Shown one piece after another: positions 1 to 9,391 of a stretch of DNA of 64,000 nt. The translations under genes were made by a program, and so were the position numbers. Under the pieces are notes generated by a model that worked only from the letters and a program-made list of their open reading frames with translations, was not told where the DNA came from and did not search any database. The stretch is from an uncultured Paraburkholderia sp. Lineage in GTDB: Bacteria > Pseudomonadota > Gammaproteobacteria > Burkholderiales > Burkholderiaceae. The stretch lies in contig CALNWN010000003.1 in the NCBI GenBank assembly GCA_940746715.1, forward strand, positions 248,001-312,000, in the 5' to 3' direction. How positions within the stretch are numbered: position 1 is the stretch's first letter; each line of letters opens with the position of its first letter.

Positions 1-76
1 CCGGCCGCAAGGTATCCGGCACGCGCCGGGTTGTTATCCGTCACACATCTGTTCTCACGTCGAGCAGCGTTCACCT

Positions 77-646
77 ATGACCATCAAATCCGACAAGTGG
101 ATCCGGCGCATGGCCGAGTCGCACAAAATGATCGAGCCGTTCGTGCCCGATCAGATTCGCGTCTCCCAGGACGGCCGGAAGATCGTCAGCTACGGCACCT
201 CGAGCTACGGCTACGACATTCGCTGCGCCGACGAATTCAAGATCTTCACGAACATCAACTCCACCATCGTCGATCCGAAGAATTTCGACGAGAAGTCGTT
301 CGTGGACTTCAAGGGCGATGTCTGCATCATTCCGCCGAATTCGTTTGCGCTCGCCCGCACGGTCGAATATTTCCGCATTCCGCGCTCGGTGCTGACCGTG
401 TGTCTCGGCAAGTCCACTTACGCGCGCTGCGGCATCATCGTGAACGTCACGCCGTTCGAGCCGGAATGGGAAGGCCACGTCACGCTCGAATTCTCGAATA
501 CGACACCTTTGCCTGCGAAAATCTACGCGAACGAAGGCGTCGCCCAGGTGCTGTTTTTCGAAAGCGACGAGATTTGTGAAACGTCGTACGCGGATCGCGG
601 CGGCAAATATCAAGGTCAGCACGGCGTCACGTTGCCGAAGACGTGA
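77..646 (+). CDS. dcd: dCTP deaminase
   Basis: Deaminates dCTP to dUTP in the cytosol, the first step of the route that supplies dUMP for thymidylate synthesis. The 189-residue product has the usual length of bacterial Dcd. The nucleotide-binding segment GKSTYAR lies at residues 111-117 and the catalytic glutamate falls at E138 in HVTLEFS, the same number as in E. coli. A SYGYDIR motif lies at residues 43-49 and a glycine-rich C-terminal tail ([11 protein letters not shown]) closes the active site in the family. The gene is monocistronic as far as visible, with a hairpin and T tract downstream. It is intact. Confidence 0.96.
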   Translation: MTIKSDKWIRRMAESHKMIEPFVPDQIRVSQDGRKIVSYGTSSYGYDIRCADEFKIFTNINSTIVDPKNFDEKSFVDFKGDVCIIPPNSFALARTVEYFRIPRSVLTVCLGKSTYARCGIIVNVTPFEPEWEGHVTLEFSNTTPLPAKIYANEGVAQVLFFESDEICETSYADRGGKYQGQHGVTLPKT

Positions 647-682
647 CGTTGGCAGCGCATTGACCCACCAGCTATTCGGGTG

Positions 683-720
683 ACCGCTGCGATTTTCAGA
701 ATGCAGCGGTCGTTCTTTTT
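683..720 (+). terminator. Rho-independent terminator after dcd
   Basis: ACCGCTGC (683-690) pairs perfectly with GCAGCGGT (703-710) across a 12-nt loop and is followed by a T-rich tail. It ends 12 nt before the decarboxylase start codon, so it could also act as a leader attenuator. Confidence 0.7.
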
Positions 721-732
721 GGAGAATCGCCC

Positions 733-3018
733 ATGAAGTTCCGTTTTCCCGTCGTCATCATCGACGAAGATTTCCGCTCCGAGAACATCTCGGGTTCCGG
801 CATCCGAGCTTTGGCCGAAGCAATCGAGAAAGAAGGCGCGGAAGTGCTCGGGTTGACGAGCTACGGCGATCTGACTTCGTTCGCGCAGCAGTCGAGCCGC
901 GCGTCGTGCTTCATCCTCTCGATCGACGACGACGAGCTGCTGCCGTACGTCGAAAACGTCGTGGTGGAAGGCGAGACGCCGGAGCTGGCGGCTGCCATCG
1001 TCGCTCTGCGCGCGTTCGTGACCGAAGTGCGCCGCCGCAACGCGGACATTCCGATTTTCCTCTACGGCGAGACGCGCACCTCGCGGCACTTGCCGAACGA
1101 CATCCTGCGCGAGTTGCACGGCTTCATCCATATGTTCGAGGACACGCCGGAGTTCGTCGCGCGCCACATCATTCGCGAGACGAAGGTCTATCTCGACTCG
1201 CTGTCGCCGCCGTTCTTCAAGGAGCTCGTGAAGTACGCGGACGAAGGTTCGTACTCGTGGCACTGTCCCGGCCACTCGGGCGGCGTCGCGTTCCTGAAGA
1301 GCCCGCTCGGACAGATGTTTCACCAGTTCTTCGGCGAAAACATGTTGCGCGCCGACGTCTGCAATGCCGTGGACGAACTCGGCCAGCTGCTCGATCACAC
1401 CGGGCCGGTCGCGGCCTCCGAGCGCAATGCCGCGCGCATCTTCAGCGCGGATCACGTGTTCTTCGTGACCAACGGCACGTCGACGTCGAACAAGATCGTC
1501 TGGCACGGCACGGTCGCCCCGGGCGACATCGTGCTGGTGGATCGCAACTGCCACAAGTCGATCCTGCACGCCATCACGATGACGGGCGCGATCCCCGTGT
1601 TCCTCACGCCGACGCGCAACAACTTCGGCATCATCGGTCCGATTCCGCGTTCGGAATTCGAGCCGGAGAACATCCGCAAGAAGATCGCGGCGAATCCGTT
1701 CGCGCGCGAAGCGCTGGCGAAGAACCCGAACCTCAAGCCGCGCATTCTGACCATCACGCAAAGCACCTACGACGGCGTGATCTACAACGTCGAGATGATC
1801 AAGGAGATGCTCGGCGAATGGCTCGACACGCTGCACTTCGACGAAGCCTGGCTGCCGCACGCCGAGTTCCACGAGTTCTACCAGGACATGCACGCGATCG
1901 GCTCGGGCCGCCCGCGCATCGGCGCGATGATCTACGCGACGCACTCCACGCACAAGCTCTTGGCCGGCATTTCGCAGGCGTCGCAGATCGGCGTGCAGGA
2001 TTCGAAGAACAGCCGCTTCGACAAGCATCGCTTTAACGAGGCGTATTTGATGCATACGTCGACGAGCCCGCAATACGCGATCATCGCGTCGTGCGACGTG
2101 GCGGCGGCGATGATGGAAGCGCCCGGCGGCACGGCGCTCGTCGAGGAGTCGATTGCCGAAGCGCTCGACTTCCGCCGCGCCATGACCAAAGTCGACGCAG
2201 AATACGGCGACGACTGGTTCTTCAAGGTGTGGGGTCCCGAGCAGTTCGCCGAAGAAGGCATCGGCTCGCGCGAAGACTGGATGCTGCGCCCGGACGAATC
2301 GTGGCACGGCTTCGGCCCGCTCGCCGAGGGCTTCAACATGCTCGACCCGATCAAGGCGACCATCGTCACGCCGGGTCTCGACATGAACGGCGACTTCGGC
2401 GAGACTGGCATTCCGGCGGCGATCGTCACGAAGTATCTGGCCGAGCACGGCATCATCGTCGAGAAGACCGGGCTGTATTCGTTCTTCATCATGTTCACCA
2501 TCGGCATTACGAAGGGCCGCTGGAACTCGATGGTGACGGAGCTTCAGCAGTTCAAGGACGACTACGACAACAACCAGCCGCTGTGGCGCGTGCTGCCGGA
2601 TTTCGTCGCGCTGCATCCCACCTATGAGCGTGTCGGCTTGCGCGACCTTTGCCAGCAGATTCACAGCGTCTACCGCGCGAACGACATTGCGCGCCTGACG
2701 ACGGAGATGTACCTGTCCAGCATGGAACCGGCCATGAAGCCGTCGGACGCATTCGCGAAGCTCGCGCACCGCGAGATCGACCGCGTGCCTATCGACGAAC
2801 TGGAAGGCCGCGTCACGTCGATTCTGCTCACGCCGTACCCGCCGGGCATTCCGCTGCTGATTCCGGGCGAGCGTTTCAACAAGACGATCGTCAACTATCT
2901 GCGCTTCGCGCGCGAGTTCAACGAGCGTTTCCCGGGTTTCCACACGGACATCCACGGGCTCGTCGGCGAAATGATCAACGGCCGCATCGAGTATTTCGTC
3001 GATTGCGTGCGCGTCTGA
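733..3018 (+). CDS. Orn/Lys/Arg decarboxylase (PLP-dependent, large form)
   Basis: Large (761 aa) fold-type I PLP decarboxylase of the AdiA/LdcC/SpeC class, which removes CO2 from a basic amino acid to give a polyamine or agmatine. The N-terminal wing domain (about residues 1-130) is flavodoxin-like. The PLP lysine is in THSTHKLLAG, at about K408, and the SWHCPGHSGG segment near residue 175 is typical of the family. The start is supported by a GGAGA ribosome site 8 nt upstream. Which of arginine, lysine or ornithine is the substrate cannot be told from sequence. Burkholderia copies are usually annotated as arginine/lysine/ornithine decarboxylase. The ureohydrolase at 23.3 kb could act on agmatine if this enzyme makes it, but that link is inference. 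Intact. Confidence 0.93.
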   Translation: MKFRFPVVIIDEDFRSENISGSGIRALAEAIEKEGAEVLGLTSYGDLTSFAQQSSRASCFILSIDDDELLPYVENVVVEGETPELAAAIVALRAFVTEVRRRNADIPIFLYGETRTSRHLPNDILRELHGFIHMFEDTPEFVARHIIRETKVYLDSLSPPFFKELVKYADEGSYSWHCPGHSGGVAFLKSPLGQMFHQFFGENMLRADVCNAVDELGQLLDHTGPVAASERNAARIFSADHVFFVTNGTSTSNKIVWHGTVAPGDIVLVDRNCHKSILHAITMTGAIPVFLTPTRNNFGIIGPIPRSEFEPENIRKKIAANPFAREALAKNPNLKPRILTITQSTYDGVIYNVEMIKEMLGEWLDTLHFDEAWLPHAEFHEFYQDMHAIGSGRPRIGAMIYATHSTHKLLAGISQASQIGVQDSKNSRFDKHRFNEAYLMHTSTSPQYAIIASCDVAAAMMEAPGGTALVEESIAEALDFRRAMTKVDAEYGDDWFFKVWGPEQFAEEGIGSREDWMLRPDESWHGFGPLAEGFNMLDPIKATIVTPGLDMNGDFGETGIPAAIVTKYLAEHGIIVEKTGLYSFFIMFTIGITKGRWNSMVTELQQFKDDYDNNQPLWRVLPDFVALHPTYERVGLRDLCQQIHSVYRANDIARLTTEMYLSSMEPAMKPSDAFAKLAHREIDRVPIDELEGRVTSILLTPYPPGIPLLIPGERFNKTIVNYLRFAREFNERFPGFHTDIHGLVGEMINGRIEYFVDCVRV

Positions 3019-3020
3019 CA

Positions 3021-3722
3021 ATGCGGCCGACGGGGTTCCTCGCGCTCGCTTTCACAGGGGCGCTCTTGGTGGGCGCCGTGCCGCTCGCGGCGCGCGCCGA
3101 AGTCGCCGCCGCCGACCCGATCGACGCGGCAATGCGCACGTGTCTCGCGCGCAGCGACATGTCGTCCACAGCGGGGCAGGTGCAGTGCATGGAGACGGCG
3201 CGCATCGGCTGGAAGACCACGTTGGACAACGCCTGGCAGCAGTTGCAGCCGGAGCTGCCGCCGGCGCGGCGCAAGCAGTGGCAGAAGAGTCAGGCAGCCT
3301 GGCAGGCTTCGCGAGATGCCGAAGGGCAGCTGCTCGCGGCGGTGTTCGCCACCACGCGCGGCACGATGTATGTGCTCGCCGAAGCCGATATGCAATTGCA
3401 GCCGGTGCGCGACCGGGCGCTCGTGCTACGCAGCGCGGTGGCCGACGCGAGTGCAGGCGATCCTCCGCAGACGAAGCGTCTGCGCGCCTGTGCCGCCGAC
3501 GCGCGTTGCGAACACGCAATGTTCGACATGAACCGCTACTACCGCCGTCTGCAAGCGAAAATGCCGGTGCACGCGCGCGCCGCGCTCACGCGCGCACAAA
3601 AGGCGTGGACTGCTTATCTGAACGCGACCACGCCGCTCGTCGACGAGCGCGGCCGCATCGACATCATCGGGGCACGCGTGGCCACGCTCAAGCGCCTGTC
3701 GGAAACGGCCGGCAACCACTAG
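3021..3722 (+). CDS. LprI-like (DUF1311) secreted protein
   Basis: A 233-residue protein that starts 2 nt after the decarboxylase stop, so it is probably translated from the same message. The first 28 residues form a signal peptide ending in a LAARAEV region. The mature part has two repeats of the DUF1311/LprI pattern: CMETARIGWKTTLDNAWQQL and, near the C terminus, RAQKAWTAYLNA, with paired cysteines (MRTC, VQC; RLRAC, ARC). LprI of mycobacteria inhibits lysozyme, but most proteobacterial members have no proven role. Periplasmic location is predicted. The start at 3021 is chosen because it opens directly into the signal peptide; a longer frame upstream only reads through the decarboxylase in a shadow frame. 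Confidence 0.75.
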   Translation: MRPTGFLALAFTGALLVGAVPLAARAEVAAADPIDAAMRTCLARSDMSSTAGQVQCMETARIGWKTTLDNAWQQLQPELPPARRKQWQKSQAAWQASRDAEGQLLAAVFATTRGTMYVLAEADMQLQPVRDRALVLRSAVADASAGDPPQTKRLRACAADARCEHAMFDMNRYYRRLQAKMPVHARAALTRAQKAWTAYLNATTPLVDERGRIDIIGARVATLKRLSETAGNH

Positions 3723-3744
3723 ATCCGCAGCCGAACGCGAGTAT

Positions 3745-4671
3745 TCAAGTCAGCGCATAGCTCTCGGGCTGCGGACCCGGCAACTCGAGCGCCGGCTCGC
3801 CGCGCAGATCGCGCATGGCGTCTTCGATCATGACGGACATGGTGTTCAGAGCGAGGTCGTTGTCGTCGGTGCCGAACGGCTCTTCGATTTGCGACGCAAT
3901 CGCTTCGTGCGCCATGAACGTGTACGCGACGAACACCGAGAACACCGGCGTGAAAATGCCGATGCTGTCGACAAGCCCGAACGGCAGCGACGCGCAGAAG
4001 AAGTACACCGTGCGGTGGATCATCACCGAGTAGGCGAACGGCAGCGGCGTGGACGCAATGCGCTCGCATCCGCCGATCACATCCGACAAGCCATTCAGAT
4101 TCCGGTCGAACGCGAGCACGGCCATCGGATCGATCGCGCCGGTCTGCGCCTGACGCTGCACCCATTCGCCGAGAAACAGCATCAACGTGGCCGGTTTATA
4201 GCGCGATGCCATGACGCGCTCGAACAGCGCGGGCGGCAGGCGCGCGGCCAGGTCTTCGCGCGGATCGGTCTTGCGAAGCTGATGGCGCAGCGCGTGAGCG
4301 AGCGCGCCGAGCGCCGCGCAGAATTCGACCAGCTCTTCTTTCGGCAACGGGCGCGTGCGCAAGATGAGCGCCTGCCGCGTCAGCGAACGCGAGTCGTTCA
4401 GCAGCTGGCCCCACAGCTTGCGGGCTTCCCACCAGCGGTCGTAGCTCGCGTTATTGCGAAAGCCGAGAAACACCGCGAGCGCGATGCCGACGAGCGAGAA
4501 CGGCGCGGTCGTGTTGAGGTTCAGCGAGATGGGCAGCAGATGATCGTGCGCCGCGACCGCGATCACGGCAATCGCGAGAATGAGGGCGAGCCGCGGAAGC
4601 AGCTGCGGAAGGACCGAGCCCCGCCAGGCGAGCAGCATGCGGAACCAGTGGAGATGCGGGCGAATGATCAT
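3745..4671 (-). CDS. Bestrophin-family channel (UPF0187)
   Basis: A 308-residue inner-membrane protein of the bacterial bestrophin family, homologous to eukaryotic anion channels; bacterial members studied conduct cations. It has hydrophobic segments near residues 20-45 and 55-75, the conserved FLGFRNNASYDRWWEARK stretch at about 69-86, and two more hydrophobic segments near 210-255 with the family signature LPFGLVDSIGIFTPV. Soluble N- and C-terminal regions follow the family layout. The gene converges with the LprI-like gene, 22 nt apart. Physiological role in bacteria is unknown. Intact. Confidence 0.85.
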   Translation of the reverse strand: MIIRPHLHWFRMLLAWRGSVLPQLLPRLALILAIAVIAVAAHDHLLPISLNLNTTAPFSLVGIALAVFLGFRNNASYDRWWEARKLWGQLLNDSRSLTRQALILRTRPLPKEELVEFCAALGALAHALRHQLRKTDPREDLAARLPPALFERVMASRYKPATLMLFLGEWVQRQAQTGAIDPMAVLAFDRNLNGLSDVIGGCERIASTPLPFAYSVMIHRTVYFFCASLPFGLVDSIGIFTPVFSVFVAYTFMAHEAIASQIEEPFGTDDNDLALNTMSVMIEDAMRDLRGEPALELPGPQPESYALT

Positions 4672-4741
4672 CGGTGTGCCTGGCCGTAAGCGATGGAGAT
4701 TCTATTATCGCTGCTCGAGGCGGCCCTGCTTCGATCTGCCG

Positions 4742-4783
4742 CGCAATGCGAAAGGTGCAATGTAAAAAGGCGCAATGCAAAAG
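4742..4783. repeat. Three degenerate tandem repeats of about 14 bp
   Basis: GCAATGCGAAAGGT, GCAATGTAAAAAGGC and GCAATGCAAAAGG follow one another between the bestrophin start and the glk terminator. No function is evident. Confidence 0.55.
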
Positions 4784-4804
4784 GCCACGCTTTCGCGTGG
4801 CCTT
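4777..4804 (-). terminator. Rho-independent terminator of the zwf-pgl-glk operon
   Basis: A 10-bp stem, AAGGCCACGC / GCGTGGCCTT, with a 4-nt loop. Read on the minus strand it ends in a T run, 20 nt after the glk-hexR stop. Confidence 0.85.
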
Positions 4805-4824
4805 CCTGCAGACATCGGTTCGAA

Positions 4825-6759
4825 CTAGTCGCGAGCCGATGAAGCCGCGCCGTGGCTGAGCCAGTCGAGCACGGCGGTGGCGTCGTCGTCGGCGCCCTGA
4901 CGCACTTTGGCCACGGCTTCCGCGACGTCGGCGCTCGGCGCCGCGCGGCGAATTGCCACGCCGACCGCAAGAATGTCGATCATCACGAGATGCAGGATCC
5001 GCGAAATCATCGAGAGCTGCGACTCGCGAATCTCGATGTGATCGGTTTCGAGCGCGACCGTGGCGCGTTTGGCCAGAGGCGTATTGCTCGATGTGATCGC
5101 GATCACTTTCGCGCCGGCCTGCATCGCGACGTCCAGCACGCGCAGCAGTTCGGGCGCGCGGCCCGACTTCGAGACGGCGACGATCACGTCGCCCTTGCCG
5201 AGCAGCGCCGCCGACGCCGCCTGCATGTACAGGTCGCCGTAGGCAATGGTCGGAATGCCGAAGCGGAAGAACTTGTAATGCGCGTCCTGCGCGACGATGT
5301 TCGAATTGCCGAGCCCGTAAAACTCGATGCGACGCGCGCCGTTCAGCAGGTCGATGGCGCGCTCCACGTGCTCGAAGTTCAGATGCTCGCGCAACTGCAG
5401 AATCGCCGACACCGTGTTGTCGAGCACCTTGGCGCCGAAATCGGTCGCGGTATCGCCGAGATGCACCTGGCTATGGCTGACCGGAATCGTGCCGGTCAAA
5501 CCGGTGGCGAGCTTCAGCTTGAAATCCGACAAGCCCTGGCAACCGAGCGAACGGCAGAAGCGGATCACCGTCGGCTGACTCACGTCGGCCTTGCGCGCGA
5601 TGTCGACAATCGGATCGTTGATGATCGAGCGCGGGTGGTTCAGCGCGAGGTCGGCGACGCGGCGCTCGGCCGGCGTCAACGCGTCGCGCATCTGGCGAAT
5701 CCGCTCGAATACCGCCGACGAACTGTCGCCCGCGCGGTTCGACAACTGCTCCGCGAGAATCGCCGAGACGCCGAGAAACGCCGAGACGCCGAGAAACGCC
5801 GGATATTCCGCGGTAATCACATAGGTCGGCACGTTCTGCAGATAGGCTTCGAAGCGGCCCTTCGCCTCGAAGCGCTTGCGAAACGACGAGCGCGCGAAGA
5901 ATTCGCCGAGGCGCGGTACGACGCCGCCGACGATGTAGATGCCGCCGAGCGCGCCCAGCGTCACCGCGATATTGCCCGCGAAGGTGCCGAGAATGCCGCA
6001 GAACACGTCGACGGATTCGGCGGTGAGCGGCTCGCCGTCCAGCGCGCGCCTGACGATCTCGCGCGTGTCGACGTTCGCCGCCACGCGCTTCTTGTCGCGG
6101 CCCGCGAGCGCGCGATAAATCACTTCGAGGCCGGGGCCCGCGGCCACGCGCTCGAACGACACGTGCGACCACTTCTTGCGCGCGTAGTGCAGCACGATGT
6201 CTTCGCGCTCGTCGGCCGGCGCGAAGGTGGCGTGGCCGCCTTCGCTGCCGAGCGCGATCCAGCGGTCGTCGGCGGGAATCAGGCCCGACACGCCCATGCC
6301 CGTGCCGGGGCCGAGCAGGCCGATCACGCTGTTCGGGCGGCGCGTGCCGCCGCCGACCTGCACGCGCTGCGCGTCGGTGAGGCCCGGCAGGGCCATGGCA
6401 AGCGCGGTGAAGTCGTTCACGACGAGCAGCGTGTCGAAGCCGAGCGCGCGGCGCGTGGCTTCGATCGAGAAGGTCCCGTCGTGATTCGTCATGCTGACCT
6501 GGTCGCCGTCGACCGGGTTCGCAATCGCAATCGCCGCATGATTCACGCGGCCGATCTTCGTGTCCTTCAGATACTTCTTGATGACGTCGGCAACACCGGG
6601 GAACTCCGCGCACGGATAAACCTGCACCGAGCCGATTTCGCCCGGTCCCGTTTCCAGCGCGAAGCGCGCATTGGTGCCGCCGATGTCGGCGAGAAGCCTC
6701 GGTCCGTCGGCGTGCTGGCCCGCGCCCGGAGCAGCCTTAGTTTGCACACCAGTAGACAT
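4825..6759 (-). CDS. glk: Bifunctional glucokinase / RpiR-HexR-type regulator
   Basis: A 644-residue fusion typical of Burkholderia. Residues 1-340 are glucokinase (ROK-independent, E. coli Glk type), with the ATP site [14 protein letters not shown] near residue 24 and the sugar-binding NDFTALA near 115; it phosphorylates glucose to glucose 6-phosphate. Residues 355-640 are an RpiR-type regulator: helix-turn-helix ([16 protein letters not shown]) followed by a SIS sugar-phosphate domain ([14 protein letters not shown]). By family, HexR represses zwf/edd genes and is released by KDPG. The start overlaps the pgl 3' end by 23 nt, indicating translational coupling. A perfect 18-bp tandem duplication (5761-5796) repeats FLGVSA six residues in-frame at the end of the kinase domain. 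The reading frame is otherwise intact. Confidence 0.93.
   Translation of the reverse strand: MSTGVQTKAAPGAGQHADGPRLLADIGGTNARFALETGPGEIGSVQVYPCAEFPGVADVIKKYLKDTKIGRVNHAAIAIANPVDGDQVSMTNHDGTFSIEATRRALGFDTLLVVNDFTALAMALPGLTDAQRVQVGGGTRRPNSVIGLLGPGTGMGVSGLIPADDRWIALGSEGGHATFAPADEREDIVLHYARKKWSHVSFERVAAGPGLEVIYRALAGRDKKRVAANVDTREIVRRALDGEPLTAESVDVFCGILGTFAGNIAVTLGALGGIYIVGGVVPRLGEFFARSSFRKRFEAKGRFEAYLQNVPTYVITAEYPAFLGVSAFLGVSAILAEQLSNRAGDSSSAVFERIRQMRDALTPAERRVADLALNHPRSIINDPIVDIARKADVSQPTVIRFCRSLGCQGLSDFKLKLATGLTGTIPVSHSQVHLGDTATDFGAKVLDNTVSAILQLREHLNFEHVERAIDLLNGARRIEFYGLGNSNIVAQDAHYKFFRFGIPTIAYGDLYMQAASAALLGKGDVIVAVSKSGRAPELLRVLDVAMQAGAKVIAITSSNTPLAKRATVALETDHIEIRESQLSMISRILHLVMIDILAVGVAIRRAAPSADVAEAVAKVRQGADDDATAVLDWLSHGAASSARD
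5761..5796. repeat. 18-bp perfect tandem duplication inside glk
   Basis: CGCCGAGACGCCGAGAAA occurs twice in a row (5761-5778 and 5779-5796). It adds six residues to the glucokinase half and keeps the frame. Confidence 0.9.
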
Positions 6760-7483
6760 CGAGTCTCACTCCCTTGTCGTTTGCCAACTGCGAGATGGCA
6801 TTTTTTTGTAGCGAAGAGGCGGCGGCGTTCAGCACGTCCATCTTGCGCGGTCCTGCGATCAGCAGAAACAGGTGCTTCACTTCCTTGAGCGCCGACAGCG
6901 ACCAGCTCACGCGCGCATGTGGCGCGCTGGCGGGATGCACGGCGACAAAGCGCTCGGCGGTGGTGATCGCGTGGTCCCATTCGGGCGCGTCGGTGAAGAT
7001 CGACGCGGTGTGGCCGTCTTCGCCCATGCCGAGAATGGCGATGTCGGGCACGTTCGCAAAACGCGGGTCGGCGTTGAGCGTGGCGACGTGCGAATGCAAA
7101 TCCTGCGACGTGTCGACGAGCGGCCAGAAGGTGGTGTTTTGCGCGGCGTTCTGCAGCAGCGTGGCGTGCACGAGCTGCGCGTTGCTCGCGCTGTCCGTCA
7201 CGGGCACCCAGCGGTCGTCGACGAGCGTGACGGCCATGCGCGGCCAGTCGAAGCTTTGCGTGGACAACGTCTGCAGGAACGGGCGCGGGCTGCTGCCGCC
7301 GGACACGGCGAGCAGAGCCGGGCGCGCGCCGGCGTTGGACATACCGGCTATGGACGCGCCGGCAATACCGGCGTCCGACGTTGCCGCCTGTGCGGCCAGC
7401 GACGCATGTAACGCGTCGCCGACAGCCTTCGCCAACGCGTCGGATTGGGCGCGTTGATCGTCGAAAGCGTGAAGCTCGATCAC
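6737..7483 (-). CDS. pgl: 6-phosphogluconolactonase
   Basis: Hydrolyses 6-phosphogluconolactone to 6-phosphogluconate, the second step after Zwf. The 248-residue product has the NagB/Pgl fold signatures: [14 protein letters not shown] near residue 55, [16 protein letters not shown] near 95 and [16 protein letters not shown] near 150, the last holding the catalytic acidic/histidine cluster. A GTG start at 7483 is chosen because GGAG lies just upstream and the next frame upstream is not homologous. The gene lies 35 nt after zwf and overlaps glk, forming an operon zwf-pgl-glk/hexR. A short Ala/Gly/Ile-rich insertion (about residues 33-48) looks like local repeat expansion. Intact. Confidence 0.92.
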   Translation of the reverse strand: MIELHAFDDQRAQSDALAKAVGDALHASLAAQAATSDAGIAGASIAGMSNAGARPALLAVSGGSSPRPFLQTLSTQSFDWPRMAVTLVDDRWVPVTDSASNAQLVHATLLQNAAQNTTFWPLVDTSQDLHSHVATLNADPRFANVPDIAILGMGEDGHTASIFTDAPEWDHAITTAERFVAVHPASAPHARVSWSLSALKEVKHLFLLIAGPRKMDVLNAAASSLQKNAISQLANDKGVRLDVYWCAN

Positions 7484-7518
7484 TTCTTCTCCGTGCTGCT
7501 TTTTTGTTAGCGCGGCGA

Positions 7519-8887
7519 CTATCCGCCGCGAATCAATTCTCTTCTTCGAGCCAGCAGGTGCCCGTGCTGCGCGAGCATCGCGCTTGCGGCAGCAGGACCC
7601 CACGTGCCCGACGCATACGGCTTCGGCGGTTTGTTCGAAGCCTTCCATTCGTTCAGGATCGGTTCGACCCAGCGCCACGCGGCCTCCTGTTCGTCGCGCC
7701 GCACGAACAATGCAAGACGGCCGTTGATCACGTCGAGCAGAAGACGTTGATACGCTTCCATCTGCCCTTCGCGGAAGAACTGGTCGAACGCGAGGTCGAG
7801 GTGAACGCTTGCGAGATTCATGCCTTCGCCCGGCTGCTTGGCGAGACAGTACAGGCGAATCGTCTTGTTCGGCTGCAAACGGATCACCAGACGATTCGCG
7901 CCCGCTCGAAGCGCCGACGCGCCCAATGCCGAATGCGGCACCGGGCGGAAATTCACCACGATTTCCGCGACGCGGTCAGCGAGCCGTTTGCCGGTGCGCA
8001 GGAAAAACGGCACGCCGGCCCAACGCCAGTTTTCAATCTCCACCTTCGGCGCGACGAAGGTTTCCGTCGTGCTGTTCTGCTTCACGCCGGGTTCCGTCGC
8101 ATACGCAGGCACGGCATTGCCGCGGATCACGCCCGAATGATACTGGCCGCGCACCGCAACCTTGCCGATGTCGAGCGGATTGATGGGCTTTAACGCCCGC
8201 AGCACGCGCAGCTTTTCGTCGCGCACGGAGTCGGAGTCCATCGAATGCGGCGGCTCCATCGCGACGATGGAAAGCAGTTGCAGCAAATGGTTCTGCACCA
8301 TGTCGCGCAACGCGCCCGTATTGTCGTAGAAATCGCCGCGTGCTTCGACACAGAGTTCTTCGGCGATCGTAATCTGGATGCTCTCCACCCACTCGCGGCG
8401 CCACAGCGGTTCGAAAAGCGCATTGCCGAAGCGCAGCGCCAAGAGGTTCTGCACGGGCTCTTTGCCGAGGTAGTGGTCGATACGGTAGATCTGCGCTTCC
8501 GCGAAGATTTCGCCGACCGCGTCGTTGATGGCATTCGACGATTTCAGGTCGTAGCATGCCGGGCAGGTCCTTCACCGCGTCGCGCAGCAGCACGAAGTCG
8601 TCGGGATTGCCGAGGTCGATCTTCGCGAACTCGATGCGTTCCAGAAAGCTCGCCCATGCCGCTTCGTCGACACCGTGCTTCGACACATGCGGCTTGACGT
8701 GCTCGTTCACCCACTGAAGGTATTCGCTGCGATCCGCCACGTGACGCGCCACCGCGACGATCTTGCCGCTGTCGGCCAGCATGCCGCCCGCACGGTGTGC
8801 TTCAAACAGTGCGGGGAGAATCTTGCGCATCGACAGATCGCCGGTTCCGCCGAAGAGAACGAAGGTGAAGCTTGAATCGGTTTGCAT
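7519..8887 (-). pseudogene. zwf: Glucose-6-phosphate 1-dehydrogenase, internally deleted and frameshifted
   Basis: The N-terminal 118 residues (frame starting at 8887) carry the NADP-binding LFGGTGDL motif. The rest is in another frame from about 8550 down to the stop at 7519, with AINDAVGEIFAEAQ, YRIDHYLGKEPVQNLLALRFGN and the RVRGQ/ENWRWAGVPFFLRTGKR region all recognisable. At the junction (about 8553-8556) the reading passes from KDLPGM straight to YDLKSSNAIND. By comparison with E. coli Zwf roughly 35-45 codons are absent, including the conserved VxEKPxG segment, and the frame changes. The remaining span of 1369 nt is not a multiple of three. No full-length enzyme can be made. The neighbours pgl and glk are intact. 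An assembly error is the alternative. Confidence 0.88.
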
Positions 8888-8968
8888 GAGTCTCCGTCGA
8901 TGTCCTGGGGCCGCCGCGCTGACCGTTCACTGCCCGGAAAGGGCGACCGTAGTCCGATCAAATATTTT

Positions 8969-8997
8969 TTGACACTGAATTGTAGTTTAACTACAAT
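8969..8997 (+). promoter_or_regulatory. Sigma-70 promoter overlapping the HexR operator
   Basis: TTGACA (8969-8974), 17 nt, then TACAAT (8992-8997) on the plus strand: a near-consensus promoter reading towards the ABC importer genes. The operator at 8980-8996 occupies its spacer and -10 box. Confidence 0.7.
8980..8996. promoter_or_regulatory. HexR-type operator
   Basis: TTGTAGTTTAACTACAA is a perfect odd-length palindrome and its core fits the known proteobacterial HexR consensus TGTARTWWWAYTACA at every position. It lies between zwf and the sugar ABC importer, and the glk fusion two genes away carries a HexR-type domain. Both divergent units are probably controlled here. The 390 bases that follow, up to the binding-protein gene, hold no convincing gene and are read as its long leader. 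Confidence 0.82.
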
Positions 8998-9391
8998 CCA
9001 AATCAAGAGGTAGCGCTAATTCGATGAAAAAAGCGTGCGCTGGCAGGTAGGCTGCGCGTTTCGCGAATCGGCAGGCGCCCCCTGCATGTTAACGGACAAC
9101 GGGACAACGCCTGCCGGCATCGGCGAACTGGTTGCCCGGTTGACATGTAAGGCACCTCGAGTCTGCCGCGCGACGCGGGCGGGCAAAAATCAAAAGAGGA
9201 GACAGTCTTTGCATCCCGAACCACTCATCTCTTGAGCTTCCAGCGGCCGGACATCGGTCCGCCGGCACATGCGCAGCATGCGCCCGACCGTGCTCGATCG
9301 CCCAGTGTTTTGCCTGTTTGAACCAACCACAGCACCCTGGCGACATCAGGGGCCATTTGTTTTTTGTTCAGGTGTCTGGAGGAGATAAGCA

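Noticed and set aside
616-3021. 801-residue open frame antisense to the decarboxylase
   Set aside because: His/Arg/Val-rich composition typical of the mirror frame of a high-GC gene; no motif, and the plus-strand gene is certain.
4852-6888. 678-residue plus-strand frame opposite glk-hexR
   Set aside because: Mirror of a well-supported gene; Arg/Ala/Asp composition is a high-GC artefact.
9035-9235. 66-residue frame in the leader of the sugar importer
   Set aside because: No ribosome site and no protein-like pattern; treated as untranslated leader.
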